Shown here: positions 7,634 through 15,944 of the stretch, in pieces
Layout of the letters: each line of letters opens with the position of its first letter
Numbering within the stretch: position 1 is the first letter of the stretch
DNA from: Halobacterium sp. CBA1132
GTDB taxonomy: Archaea; Halobacteriota; Halobacteria; Halobacteriales; Halobacteriaceae
Length of the DNA stretch: 64,000 nt
Assembly: GCF_001485535.1 (NCBI RefSeq)
Contig: NZ_BCMZ01000001.1
Span: 1,736,001 to 1,800,000, forward strand
Reading direction: 5' to 3'
Made by a program: the position numbers and the translations under genes
The notes under the pieces: generated by a model
Database searches by the model: none
What the model was told of the DNA's origin: nothing
The model's input: only the letters and a program-made list of their open reading frames with translations

Positions 7634-10600
7634 TCAGCCGGCGACGCGGCGCCCCAGAACGAAGACGAGCAGCGCGGTCAGGAGCGCACCAAGCATCGCT
7701 TCCCCCGCCGCTAGGAGTCTCGCCGCCGTTCCGACAGGGCGAACACCCCCGAATCCGAGCGTGGAGAACGTCACTACGCTGAAGTAGAGGTTCTCCACGA
7801 AGACGCTCGCTCCCTCCGGCGTCGCCAGTGCCGACCACTTCGACACGCCGGGCGTGTTCAACTGATTCCCGCCGCTGATTCCCGACAGCGCGGTGTAGAA
7901 CACCGCCCAGAGCGTGACGACAGCGGCCGACGCCACGCCAACGCGACTAAGTTTGTGGCCGTACCCCGTCGTCGCACCCATCAGCCAGTTCCCCGCCCAC
8001 CGGCCGGCCGCCCGCCCTCGCTCGAACAGTCCCCCGTCACCGTCTACGGCCGCCTCCCCGTGCCGCCGGCGTCGGTACCGCATCTCGTTGATGAAGAATC
8101 CGCGGCGGGCAGTGAGGTCGCCGGCGCCGGCTGCAGCGTTCCGTGCCTTCAGGTACGTGTTCTCGAGGATGGACGGGGTTTCCTCACGCGGCGACTCGGT
8201 CGGTGTCTCGGGGTCGATCAGCGGCCCCATCCCGGCCTCCGCGAGTTCCTCGACGGTCTCCGCGGAGAGGTCCTCGGAGTCGTCCGCCACGAGCGATTCG
8301 ACAGCCTCTACCGGGACGTTCAGTTCGTCCAAGAGGCTCTCCAGAATATCCTCCCGGTAGTTTATCGGTTTGTCCTCGGTCAAGGCCCCGAACAGCTCGC
8401 GGAGTTCCGCGACGCGGTCCGCGGGCTCCGTCTCCGGACGCTGCAGGTCCACCGCCGTTTCGTGGATGCGCCACTGGTTCGCGGTCAGTTCGTCCTTGAA
8501 CGGACCGAAATCGAACCCCTCGTAGCTCGTGTTCATGAGCTTCACGTGGTCGAGCACCGTCACCGAGGGCGCTTCGGTCCAGATTCGTACCGTGCCGAGG
8601 GTCGCTTCGGTGAAGTCGAAGGCGGGCGTGTTCGATCTCGGTAACCGGATGTCTCCGTCGTCGACAGTCGCGCCGACGGCGTCGAAGTACCCGCTGTCAC
8701 CCGTCGTGCTGGTGTCGAGCGCGCTCAGCGACGCTATCGACGCCTGCCTGATGTCCACGTAGGACTCGAACGTGGATTTGTCGAGCAGCAGGCCGTCCCG
8801 GCAGGTGCTCCCGTAGAAGGACGTCTCGCCGGTGACGGTGCAGCGAAGGAGCACGCACTCGCCGAGGAGGTCCGCGGCCTCGAACGTGAGGGGGCCGCGG
8901 AACTCGGTAGCCATCACAGACATTCCCCGGACTGTCGACTGCTCGAACGTGACTTCGCCCTCGAACGTCGCGTCCGGTGCGTGGACGGCGTCGTCTACCG
9001 AGATGTCGTAGCAGTTCAGTTCACCGGCGACCGACGCGTCGCCGAGGTTGAACACGCCCTCGACACGCGAACTACTCACGTCGACGTCCCCGTGGAAGGT
9101 GCACCCGAAGAAGCTGAGCGTGTCCCCGAAATCGGCCGCGTCGAAGTCCGCGTCCTCGTGGAAGGTCGCGTTCTGGTAGAGCAGGCTCCCCTCGGTCGTG
9201 ACGTTGAAGAACTCCACGTCCTCGTAGAACTCGGCGTCGGTGAACAGCCCGCTGTCGTCAAGCGTCAGCCCCGAGAACTCCGCGTGGTCGTAGAACGTCG
9301 CGTCTGAGGCCAGTAGCTTCCCGCGGATGGTCGCGTCGTAGAAGTCGACTGCACAGAGTAAGTCGGCGTCCGAGAACTCCACCCGGTTGCGCGCGAGCAC
9401 GTCCCGGAAGGACGCCGCCGTGAACGCGAACGCGTCCGTCAGCGTCACCGTGTCATCGAACGTCGCGCCGTCGAACGTGAACGAGACGGCGCTGGCGCCG
9501 TCGAAGTTCGCGGTACTCCCGAAGTCGGCGTGGCTGAAGTCCGCGCCGAACAGCGTCGCGTCGGCGAACGAGACGGCATGCTCGAAGCGGGTTTGCGTGA
9601 AGTTACACTGTCCCAGCACGTGGACGCCCCGAAAGTCGAGGGGGCGCTGGCTGGCGGTGTCGAGGGTAAGATACGACAAGTCGAGGCGTTCGAAGCGCGA
9701 GCCGACGAACCGCGGAGTGTTATCCGACTCGTTGAGTTCCCCGAGGAGGGCCTCCCGGACGTCACTGTGGGACTTCTCGGTCACGCTCGCGTGGAAGATG
9801 CAGTACTCTGATTCGCCGTGGGTCGACCGGTCGCAGTTCCAGCGGCCGTCGACGTCGGGGTGGTCGCAGGCATACCGGCACTCGTCTCCGTCGCGTTCGT
9901 CGACCGGCTCCGGGTGGCTCCACCCGTGCGTTTCGGCGTTCAGCCGCCCGTTGAGTACGTCGACGATGCGTCGGGCCTCGGTGGCGAGCTGGGCCGGGAG
10001 CGGCGTGTCGGTGGCGTCGTCGAACGTGCGCCGGAGTTGGTCCGCTGCCTCGTCCCCGAGCGGCGGGTCGTCAAGGGGTGGGTCCTGTCCCTCGAAGTCA
10101 CGCAGGTGTTCCAGTACCTCGTTGATAGCGTCCACGAAGTCGTTGACAGCGTTGGCGCCGGTAGTGCCCGTCAGTTCGCCAATGAGGTCGTCGACATCGC
10201 TGGTCGCGTCGACGGAGGGATACGCGTCGGAGATTGCCTCACGGACGCGCTCGGGGTCGGCCTCGGCGACGCGTTCGAGGGCAGTTACAGCGGCGCCGCT
10301 CGCGCGCTGTCCACCGTCGCGAGCGACCGCCACGAGCGCGTCGAGAAGGGAGTCCGGCGCGTCCTCCGGCGGGAGGTCGGCCGCCGCTCGCGCCGCGTAA
10401 TACTTGGCGTGTGGAGTGCCGCGTTCGAGCCGCGAGGCGAGCGCGGGCGCGTACTCGGCGACTCTGTCGGGGTCGTGGACCGCGAGCTTGTTGAGAAGGT
10501 TCAGCACGGCCTCTCTGGCCTCGTCGTACTGCTCTTCCCCCGGGTCGACGCGGGCCGCGATGCGGTCGAGAGCGTCGAGTGCGGGCGCCGGATGCCCGGC

Positions 10601-10864
10601 GTCGGCTAAGTGTTGGAAGCCAAGTAGCGCGTTGTAGCGCACGACGTTGTTCGGGTCCTCCACCCGGTCGAGCAGGGCCGACGCGTGCTCACCGACCCGC
10701 TCCGGGTACTCCGACGCGAGTCGGCTGTAGGCCCTGACGGCGAGATTCCGCTCGGCAGCCGTCTCGGCGTCCAGTGCGTCGGCAAGTTCGTCGAGCGCCT
10801 CGACAGCCGACGCCGGATTCTGTTCGGCCGCTTGGACGATGGACTGGAGTTCGGCTTCGTCCAT
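7634..10864 (-). CDS. HEAT / Cys-motif / pentapeptide-repeat / pore-loop ion channel fusion protein
   Basis: A 1076-residue multidomain protein. Residues 1-210 are helical HEAT-like repeats (AVEALDELADAL, RVGEHASALLDRV, RVAEYAPALASRL). Near 325-360 a Cys/His cluster CRYACDHP...WNCDR...YCIFH suggests zinc binding. About 385-740 is a long pentapeptide-type beta-helix (recurrent A-[DN]-[LF]-x-x and FDGATFDD, FYEDVEFFN). The C-terminus has TM1 (about 975-997), a pore loop SVVTFSTLGFGGV (about 1031-1043) and TM2 (1046-1070), resembling a two-TM K+ channel filter with GFG in place of GYG. ATG at 10864 is preferred because TTTATTA (complement of 10901-10907) sits at promoter distance and overlaps the longer start. 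Ligand and ion are unknown; the cytoplasmic repeats probably gate the pore. Confidence 0.85.
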   Translation of the reverse strand: MDEAELQSIVQAAEQNPASAVEALDELADALDAETAAERNLAVRAYSRLASEYPERVGEHASALLDRVEDPNNVVRYNALLGFQHLADAGHPAPALDALDRIAARVDPGEEQYDEAREAVLNLLNKLAVHDPDRVAEYAPALASRLERGTPHAKYYAARAAADLPPEDAPDSLLDALVAVARDGGQRASGAAVTALERVAEADPERVREAISDAYPSVDATSDVDDLIGELTGTTGANAVNDFVDAINEVLEHLRDFEGQDPPLDDPPLGDEAADQLRRTFDDATDTPLPAQLATEARRIVDVLNGRLNAETHGWSHPEPVDERDGDECRYACDHPDVDGRWNCDRSTHGESEYCIFHASVTEKSHSDVREALLGELNESDNTPRFVGSRFERLDLSYLTLDTASQRPLDFRGVHVLGQCNFTQTRFEHAVSFADATLFGADFSHADFGSTANFDGASAVSFTFDGATFDDTVTLTDAFAFTAASFRDVLARNRVEFSDADLLCAVDFYDATIRGKLLASDATFYDHAEFSGLTLDDSGLFTDAEFYEDVEFFNVTTEGSLLYQNATFHEDADFDAADFGDTLSFFGCTFHGDVDVSSSRVEGVFNLGDASVAGELNCYDISVDDAVHAPDATFEGEVTFEQSTVRGMSVMATEFRGPLTFEAADLLGECVLLRCTVTGETSFYGSTCRDGLLLDKSTFESYVDIRQASIASLSALDTSTTGDSGYFDAVGATVDDGDIRLPRSNTPAFDFTEATLGTVRIWTEAPSVTVLDHVKLMNTSYEGFDFGPFKDELTANQWRIHETAVDLQRPETEPADRVAELRELFGALTEDKPINYREDILESLLDELNVPVEAVESLVADDSEDLSAETVEELAEAGMGPLIDPETPTESPREETPSILENTYLKARNAAAGAGDLTARRGFFINEMRYRRRRHGEAAVDGDGGLFERGRAAGRWAGNWLMGATTGYGHKLSRVGVASAAVVTLWAVFYTALSGISGGNQLNTPGVSKWSALATPEGASVFVENLYFSVVTFSTLGFGGVRPVGTAARLLAAGEAMLGALLTALLVFVLGRRVAG

Positions 10865-10993
10865 GCAGGTACACTCAGATAGTCTACAGTTCTGTGGTGT
10901 AATAAACACACCTGCCGCGGGGCGTCGCTCGTCCGAAACGGCGAGGGAGCGGGCACCAGAATCCAGCGAAAGTCGCGGGCGACAGTTCCCCGG

Positions 10994-11806
10994 TCAGTCC
11001 TCGCCGGCTTCGACGACCTCGTAGCCGACGTTGCGCTCGCGCAGCGGGTCGGTGTGTTCGGAGAGCCGGTCGGTCGTCGCCACGAGCAGCACGGACAGTC
11101 CCTTGCTGGCGGCTTCCGGGACGGCTTCGGCGGTGCCGAAGCGGATGTCAGGTTCGACGCCGGCGTCCCGCACGGCGACGAGCGCTTCGACGCCCGCAGC
11201 AGCCACGCGGTCGTGGTCCGCGAGGCGGACTTCGACGGTGCCGTCCGCGACCGCGCGACTCCCGCCCTCTCGGACGGCGGGGACCGAGAGCACGGTGACC
11301 TCGCCGGGCTGGTAGTCGAGCATCCCCTCGAACTCCGCGGCGCCGACGTCCTGCCCGGGTTCCGCCGAGGTGACCGCGACGGCGGTGGCGCTGCCGACGT
11401 CGCCGGGCGTGGCGTGCATCACGCCGTCCTGCATCGCGAGCGATACCCGTTGGCCTTCCTCGATTGCGGCGGTCGCGATAGCGGTGTCGACGTCGACCTC
11501 CTCGATGACGTTCTCGGAGACGTACTCCACGAACGACCGGAGGTCGTCGGTCTGTGAGATGAGCCAGTCGACGCCCTCCTTGGTGACCTCGTAGCGACCG
11601 CGGCCGTGCTTGCGCACGTGGCCGTCCTCGACGAGGTCGCCGAGGTAGTCGCTGACGGCTTGGGCGGTGACGCCGATTGCTTCCGCGATTTCGCGCTGGC
11701 TGACCGCTGGCTGGCGTTCGGCGATTTCGACGAGTATCTGGTAGCGCGTGGCGTTCCGCTTGCTCCGGAGAACCCCCAGCTCCCCGACGGTGCTCGAATC
11801 GCTCAT
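10994..11806 (-). CDS. HTH transcriptional regulator with C-terminal sensor-like domain, candidate cobalamin regulator
   Basis: A 270-residue protein with an N-terminal winged helix-turn-helix (ATRYQILVEIAERQPAVSQREIAEAIGVTAQAVSDYLGDLVEDG, residues 18-60), then a roughly 200-residue alpha/beta domain with no motif I recognise. It reads divergently from the cbi operon across about 150 nt. Two copies of the inverted-repeat element shared across the cobalamin locus lie in that gap, one 20 nt from each start codon side. This makes it the best local candidate to bind that element, sensing cobalamin or cobalt; that role is inference from position. Predicted cytoplasmic. Confidence 0.8.
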   Translation of the reverse strand: MSDSSTVGELGVLRSKRNATRYQILVEIAERQPAVSQREIAEAIGVTAQAVSDYLGDLVEDGHVRKHGRGRYEVTKEGVDWLISQTDDLRSFVEYVSENVIEEVDVDTAIATAAIEEGQRVSLAMQDGVMHATPGDVGSATAVAVTSAEPGQDVGAAEFEGMLDYQPGEVTVLSVPAVREGGSRAVADGTVEVRLADHDRVAAAGVEALVAVRDAGVEPDIRFGTAEAVPEAASKGLSVLLVATTDRLSEHTDPLRERNVGYEVVEAGED

Positions 11807-11826
11807 TACTGCTACCTGAGCCGTCC

Positions 11827-11846
11827 CTAATTCAAGTATCTTTGTG
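11827..11846. promoter_or_regulatory. Cobalamin-locus operator-like element, site A
   Basis: CTAATTCAAGTATCTTTGTG, an imperfect inverted repeat of form TTCAA(S)-N4-(K)TTG. It lies 20-40 nt upstream of the regulator's ATG (minus strand) and shares its flanking CCTAAT with sites B and C. Confidence 0.6.
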
Positions 11847-11908
11847 TAAACTTCGCTCTCGCTTGCGCTACCGGCCGTTTCCCGGCACCTAACGAAAACC
11901 CACTTTCC

Positions 11909-11927
11909 CTAATACAACCAAAATTGT
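11909..11927. promoter_or_regulatory. Cobalamin-locus operator-like element, site B
   Basis: CTAATACAACCAAAATTGT, matching site C at 15 of 19 positions (18 of 22 when three flanking bases are added). It ends 29 nt before the cbiT ATG, so its right half overlaps the likely TATA region TTGTTTTAG. Confidence 0.65.
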
Positions 11928-11956
11928 TTTAGGCGCTACTGCTGTTGTGTTCGGTG

Positions 11957-12523
11957 ATGTCACAGACCCGACTCCCCCACGACGCCAAAGCGGGACCCAC
12001 CAAATCGGAGGTGCGAGCCGTCCTCCGGGCCAAACTCGCGCTCGGCCCGGACGACCACTTCGCCGAAGTCGGCTCCTGTACGGGTGCAGTCACGGCCGAC
12101 GCCGCCCGCGACGCTGGCCGCGTCACCGCCGTCGAGCGCAAGCGCGAGCGCGTCGAGACCACCGAACGGAACCTCGCGGCGAACGGCCTCGCGGACGCCG
12201 TCGACGTCCGCCACGCCGAAGCCCCCGACGGCCTCCCCGAGGCCGCCGACGCGCTGTTCCTCGGCGGCAGCCGGAACTACGAGGCCGTCCTCGACTACGC
12301 CGTCGACGCGGGCGTCGAGACGGTCGTGATGAACGTCTCCCGGCTGGAGGTCGCGGGCGCTGCCACCGAAGCGTTCCGCGAACGCGACCTCCTGGAGGAG
12401 GTCGTCCAGTTCCAGGTGAGCCACGGCTACGAGCTCGCTGGCGCGACCTCCTTCGACTCCCAGAACCCCGTCTACATGCTCGTCGGGAGCGCCACCGAGG
12501 ACGCCGCGGAGGGCGACCGATGA
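11957..12523 (+). CDS. cbiT: Cobalt-precorrin-6B C15-methyltransferase/decarboxylase
   Basis: A 188-residue class I SAM methyltransferase. GPTKSEVRAVLRAKL precedes motif I EVGSCTGAVTADAA (residues 37-50), then VTAVERKRERVETTERN, LFLGGSRNYEAVLD and VMNVSRLE. This fits CbiT, which methylates C15 and decarboxylates the C12 acetate of cobalt-precorrin-7/6B. The first gene of the cbi operon; ATG at 11957 is favoured over an upstream TTG by promoter spacing. Its stop overlaps the cbiL start. Confidence 0.93.
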   Translation: MSQTRLPHDAKAGPTKSEVRAVLRAKLALGPDDHFAEVGSCTGAVTADAARDAGRVTAVERKRERVETTERNLAANGLADAVDVRHAEAPDGLPEAADALFLGGSRNYEAVLDYAVDAGVETVVMNVSRLEVAGAATEAFRERDLLEEVVQFQVSHGYELAGATSFDSQNPVYMLVGSATEDAAEGDR

Positions 12524-13248
12524 CCCTCTACGGCGTCGGCCTCGGCCCCGGCGAAGCCGACCTCGTGACCGTGCGCGGGAAGCGCGTCCTCGAAACCGCG
12601 GACGTCGTCTACTCGCCCGGCCGGCTCTCGCGAACGGTCGCCACCGAACACGTCCCCGAGTCGCGCATCGGCGACCTCGACTTCCCGATGACCCGCGACC
12701 CAGAGGAACTCCGCGACGCGTGGCGGGACGCCGCCACGGAGGTCGCGCCGCGTGCCCGCGACGGGGACGCCGCGTTCGTGACGCTCGGCGACCCGAACGT
12801 CTACTCGACGTTCGGTCACCTCCGCCGCACGCTCGACGCCTTCCACCCCGACGTGGACGTGGAGGTCGTCCCGGGCGTCAGCGCGGTCACCGCGTTCGCC
12901 ACCGCGCTCGGCGTGGAAATCGACGCGGGCGCGGGGCTCGCGCTCCGCGAGGCCGCACAGGGAAACTCCCCCACCGGCCCGGACCGCATGATTCTGTTCA
13001 AGGTCACGGACGCGCCCGCGACCCACGAAGGCCTCGCGGACGCCGGCTACGACGTGACCTACGGCCGGCGGCTGTTCATGGAGCAGGGCGAGGAGCGCGT
13101 GACGAGTGACCCCACCGAAATCGCGGACCGGGACTACTACACGCTCGCGTACGCCGAGCGCGCCGACCTAGAGAAGCACCGCCCGACGGCCTTCGAGGAC
13201 GCCAGCGACGGCGCGGACGACGCCAGCGGGGTGGTCGGCGGTGACTGA
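12520..13248 (+). CDS. cbiL: Cobalt-factor II C20-methyltransferase
   Basis: A 242-residue tetrapyrrole methylase (class III SAM fold) with N-terminal GVGLGPGEADLVTVRG, central FVTLGDPNVYSTF, and VEVVPGVSAVTAFATALG. The length and YSTFGHL segment fit CbiL/CobI, which adds the C20 methyl early in the anaerobic route. Overlaps cbiT by 4 nt and cbiF by 8 nt, so the operon is tightly coupled. The acidic Ala/Asp tail is typical of halophilic versions. Confidence 0.92.
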   Translation: MTLYGVGLGPGEADLVTVRGKRVLETADVVYSPGRLSRTVATEHVPESRIGDLDFPMTRDPEELRDAWRDAATEVAPRARDGDAAFVTLGDPNVYSTFGHLRRTLDAFHPDVDVEVVPGVSAVTAFATALGVEIDAGAGLALREAAQGNSPTGPDRMILFKVTDAPATHEGLADAGYDVTYGRRLFMEQGEERVTSDPTEIADRDYYTLAYAERADLEKHRPTAFEDASDGADDASGVVGGD

Positions 13249-14116
13249 CGCGACCGACCCGCAGGACGCCATCGACGCCGCCAGCGAGCGCCGCGAGCGC
13301 GAACGCGACGAGCGCGTGTACGAACACACTGCGGGCGACGTGCAGGACGGCGTCCCGTTCGTCGGTGCCGGACCCGGCGACCCCGGCCTGCTCACGGTGA
13401 CCGGGAGAGACCTGCTCGCGGACGCCGACCTCGTGGTGCACGCGGGGTCGCTCGTGAACAGCGAACTCCTCGACGACTACTGCGCGGACGCCGAGACCGT
13501 CTCCTCCGTGGGGAAGGATCTCGAAGAACTGGTGCCGCTAATGGGTGACGCCTACGAGTCCGGGAAGACGGTCGTCCGCCTGCACAGCGGCGACCCCGCA
13601 ATCTACGGCGCCGCGCTGGAGCAGATGGACGCCCTCGAACAGGAAGGCGTCCCGACGTACATCGTCCCCGGGGTCACGTCGGCGTTCGCGGCGGCGGCGA
13701 CGCTGCGCACGCAACTCACGCTGAACGGCACCGCGAACCACGTCGCGTTCACGCGGCCGCAGGGCCGCACGCTGGACGCCGACGACGACCACATCTCGGA
13801 GTTCGTGGAGATGGGCGACGTGACGACCTGCATCTACCTCGGCACGCACGCCATCCCGGACGTGATGGACCGCCTTCTCGACGACGGCCACGACCCCGAC
13901 ACCCCCGTAACGGTCGTCTACCACGCGTCGTGGCCGGACGAAGACGTCATCGAGGGCACCGTCGACACCATCGGGGAGAAAGTCGAGGACGCGGGCTATC
14001 GAGCCTCCGCGCTCGTCGTCATCGGCGACGCCGGCGCGGGCGCGAACTACGACCGCTCGTACCTCTACGGCGACTGGGCGAACCGCAGCGGCAGCGAGAG
14101 CGAGGCAGACGACTGA
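13241..14116 (+). CDS. cbiF: Cobalt-precorrin-4 C11-methyltransferase
   Basis: A 291-residue tetrapyrrole methylase with a roughly 35-residue charged N-terminal extension, then PFVGAGPGDPGLLTVTGR, VVRLHSGDPAIYGA, VPGVTSAFAAAA and ASWPDEDVIEGT. The SGDPAIYGA and trailing YHASWPDE segments are CbiF/CobM hallmarks. It methylates C11, preparing ring contraction products for CbiG. GTG start within the end of cbiL. Confidence 0.93.
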   Translation: MTDATDPQDAIDAASERRERERDERVYEHTAGDVQDGVPFVGAGPGDPGLLTVTGRDLLADADLVVHAGSLVNSELLDDYCADAETVSSVGKDLEELVPLMGDAYESGKTVVRLHSGDPAIYGAALEQMDALEQEGVPTYIVPGVTSAFAAAATLRTQLTLNGTANHVAFTRPQGRTLDADDDHISEFVEMGDVTTCIYLGTHAIPDVMDRLLDDGHDPDTPVTVVYHASWPDEDVIEGTVDTIGEKVEDAGYRASALVVIGDAGAGANYDRSYLYGDWANRSGSESEADD

Positions 14117-14118
14117 CC

Positions 14119-15087
14119 ATGAGCACTGACAGCAACGACGACACTGGAGCGCACTGTTCGACGCCCGACTCCGACGGCGAAGTAGCGGAGGACATCGCCA
14201 TCGTGGCGTTCGAGCGCAAGATGAGCACCGCCGAGGACATCGTGGCGGGCATCGGCGACCGCTACGACTCCATCGAGATTCTGGAGTACCACGGCGACGT
14301 CTTCGAGGAGTACTGGGGCGAGTACGACTGCTTCGTCGGCCTGATGGCTTCCGGCATCGCGATGCGAAAGACCGCGGGGCTGCTCGACGACAAGTGGGAC
14401 GACCCCGCGGTCGTCGTGGTCGACGAGGAACTGACGTGGGCGATTCCGCTCACGGGCGGCCACCACGGCGCGAATCAGGTCGCCGACGACCTCGCGTCGA
14501 TGGGCGCCGTCCCGGCGATGACCACGGCCAGCGAGGCCGCGGGCAAGCAGGGCGTCGAGGAGCGCGCGAAGGCCCTCGACGCGCACGTCGTGAACGGCGA
14601 CTCCACGGTCGCGACGAACCTCGCCGTTCTCGACGAGAACCTCGGCCCGGTCGCGCGCCTCGACGGTCCCGCGGCCGTCCTCGCTGACGACGACGTGACC
14701 GTGTTGCAGCGCAACGGCGACGACGGCGTCGTCCTCGGCACGGGCAGCGTCTCCGGCGCGGCCAAAGACCAGTTCCTCGACGCGTGGGAGGCGAGCCTCG
14801 AACCCACGGACTACGACCTCGACGACGTGGAGTTCGTCGCGACGGGCACCCGGAAGGAAGAGGAAAACGGGCTGCTCGCCGCCGCCGAGGAACTCGATTT
14901 GGGCGTCGTCTCCTTCGAGAAGGAGACCCTCGAAGACCACGAGGGCCCGACGCCCTCCCGGTCGAAGGAACTCATCGGCTGGCCCGGCATCGCGGAGGCG
15001 TCGGCCATCGCGGGCGGCCGCGAGCACGACCTGCTCGTCGAGAAGGAGCGCTACGACGAAGCGGTCACGGTGGCGGTGGGACGATGA
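14119..15087 (+). CDS. cbiG: Cobalt-precorrin-5A hydrolase
   Basis: A 322-residue CbiG. An N-terminal domain with [51 protein letters not shown] (the conserved GGHxGAN loop), a linker, and a C-terminal domain with [21 protein letters not shown] and [17 protein letters not shown]. The enzyme opens the delta-lactone of cobalt-precorrin-5A, releasing acetaldehyde. ATG begins 2 nt after the cbiF stop. Confidence 0.95.
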   Translation: MSTDSNDDTGAHCSTPDSDGEVAEDIAIVAFERKMSTAEDIVAGIGDRYDSIEILEYHGDVFEEYWGEYDCFVGLMASGIAMRKTAGLLDDKWDDPAVVVVDEELTWAIPLTGGHHGANQVADDLASMGAVPAMTTASEAAGKQGVEERAKALDAHVVNGDSTVATNLAVLDENLGPVARLDGPAAVLADDDVTVLQRNGDDGVVLGTGSVSGAAKDQFLDAWEASLEPTDYDLDDVEFVATGTRKEEENGLLAAAEELDLGVVSFEKETLEDHEGPTPSRSKELIGWPGIAEASAIAGGREHDLLVEKERYDEAVTVAVGR

Positions 15088-15944
15088 GCGCTGATACATC
15101 TACTGACAGCGACGCCGCCACCGCCACGGACACCAGCGACTACGGCACGCTGTACGTCGTCGGCATCGGCCCGGGCCTCCCGGGCGGGATGACCCAGCGC
15201 GCGAAAGACGTGGTGCGGACGGCGGACTGCGTGGTCGCGTCGAACCTCTATCAGGAGTTCCTGCGGCGCGACGGCACGCTGCCGCCGGAGGACTCCGGCG
15301 AGCGTCCCGACCAGGAAATCGTGCGGTCGACGATGGGCCGGCAGGTCGAACTCGCGCGCGAGGCGTTCGAGCGCGTCCGCGACGGCGAGGACGTCGCGCA
15401 CGTCTCCGGCGGCGACCCGAACGTCTACGGGAAGTCCGACTTGGTCTACCTGATGGCCGAGGAGGACGAAGCCTACGACGTCCCCATCGAAATCGTGCCG
15501 GGCGTGACGGCGGCGCTGGGCGGCGCGGCGAACCTCGGCGCGCCGCTGTCGAACGACTTCTGCACCATCTCCCTCTCGGAGAAGTGGCGCGGCTGGGAGG
15601 AAATCGAGGAGAAGCTCCGGGCGGCCGCCATCAGCGGGTTCGTCGTCGTCCTCTACAACTGCTGGCGGGACTACGAGCGCGCCGTGGGCGTGCTCCGCGA
15701 GGAGCGCGCGGACGACGTGCCCGTCGCCATCATCAACGACGCGGGACGCGGCGACGCCGGCCGGAACGCGGACGGCGAGACACACACCGTGACGACGCTC
15801 GGGGAGGTCACTGACCACGACGAGAAGGTCGGCGGCATGGGCACCTCGATTCTCGTCGGGAACCACGAGACGGAGGTATGGACCAACGACCACCGCGAAC
15901 ACCTCGTCACCCCGCGCGGCGGGCGTGACGTGGAGGACTTCTGA
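15084..15944 (+). CDS. cbiH: CbiH-like C17-methyltransferase, divergent copy
   Basis: A 286-residue tetrapyrrole methylase: YVVGIGPGLPGGMTQRAKD, VSGGDPNVYGK, IVPGVTAALGGAANLGAPLSNDF and LVTPRGGRDV. It clearly belongs with CbiH/CobJ (LGAPLSNDF...ISLS), which methylates C17 and contracts the ring. However, the canonical YNPRSR-like motif is replaced by YNCWRDYERA. Immediately downstream is a second, more canonical CbiH. Either the two divide the ring-contraction step or this copy has moved to another reaction. Coupled to both neighbours by 4-nt and 1-nt overlaps. Confidence 0.87.
   Translation: MSADTSTDSDAATATDTSDYGTLYVVGIGPGLPGGMTQRAKDVVRTADCVVASNLYQEFLRRDGTLPPEDSGERPDQEIVRSTMGRQVELAREAFERVRDGEDVAHVSGGDPNVYGKSDLVYLMAEEDEAYDVPIEIVPGVTAALGGAANLGAPLSNDFCTISLSEKWRGWEEIEEKLRAAAISGFVVVLYNCWRDYERAVGVLREERADDVPVAIINDAGRGDAGRNADGETHTVTTLGEVTDHDEKVGGMGTSILVGNHETEVWTNDHREHLVTPRGGRDVEDF

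Noticed and set aside
11807-11956. Cobalamin riboswitch upstream of cbiT
   Set aside because: No B12-box-like sequence or room for the structure; archaeal cbi operons are not known to use it and the gap is filled by two promoters and the inverted repeats.
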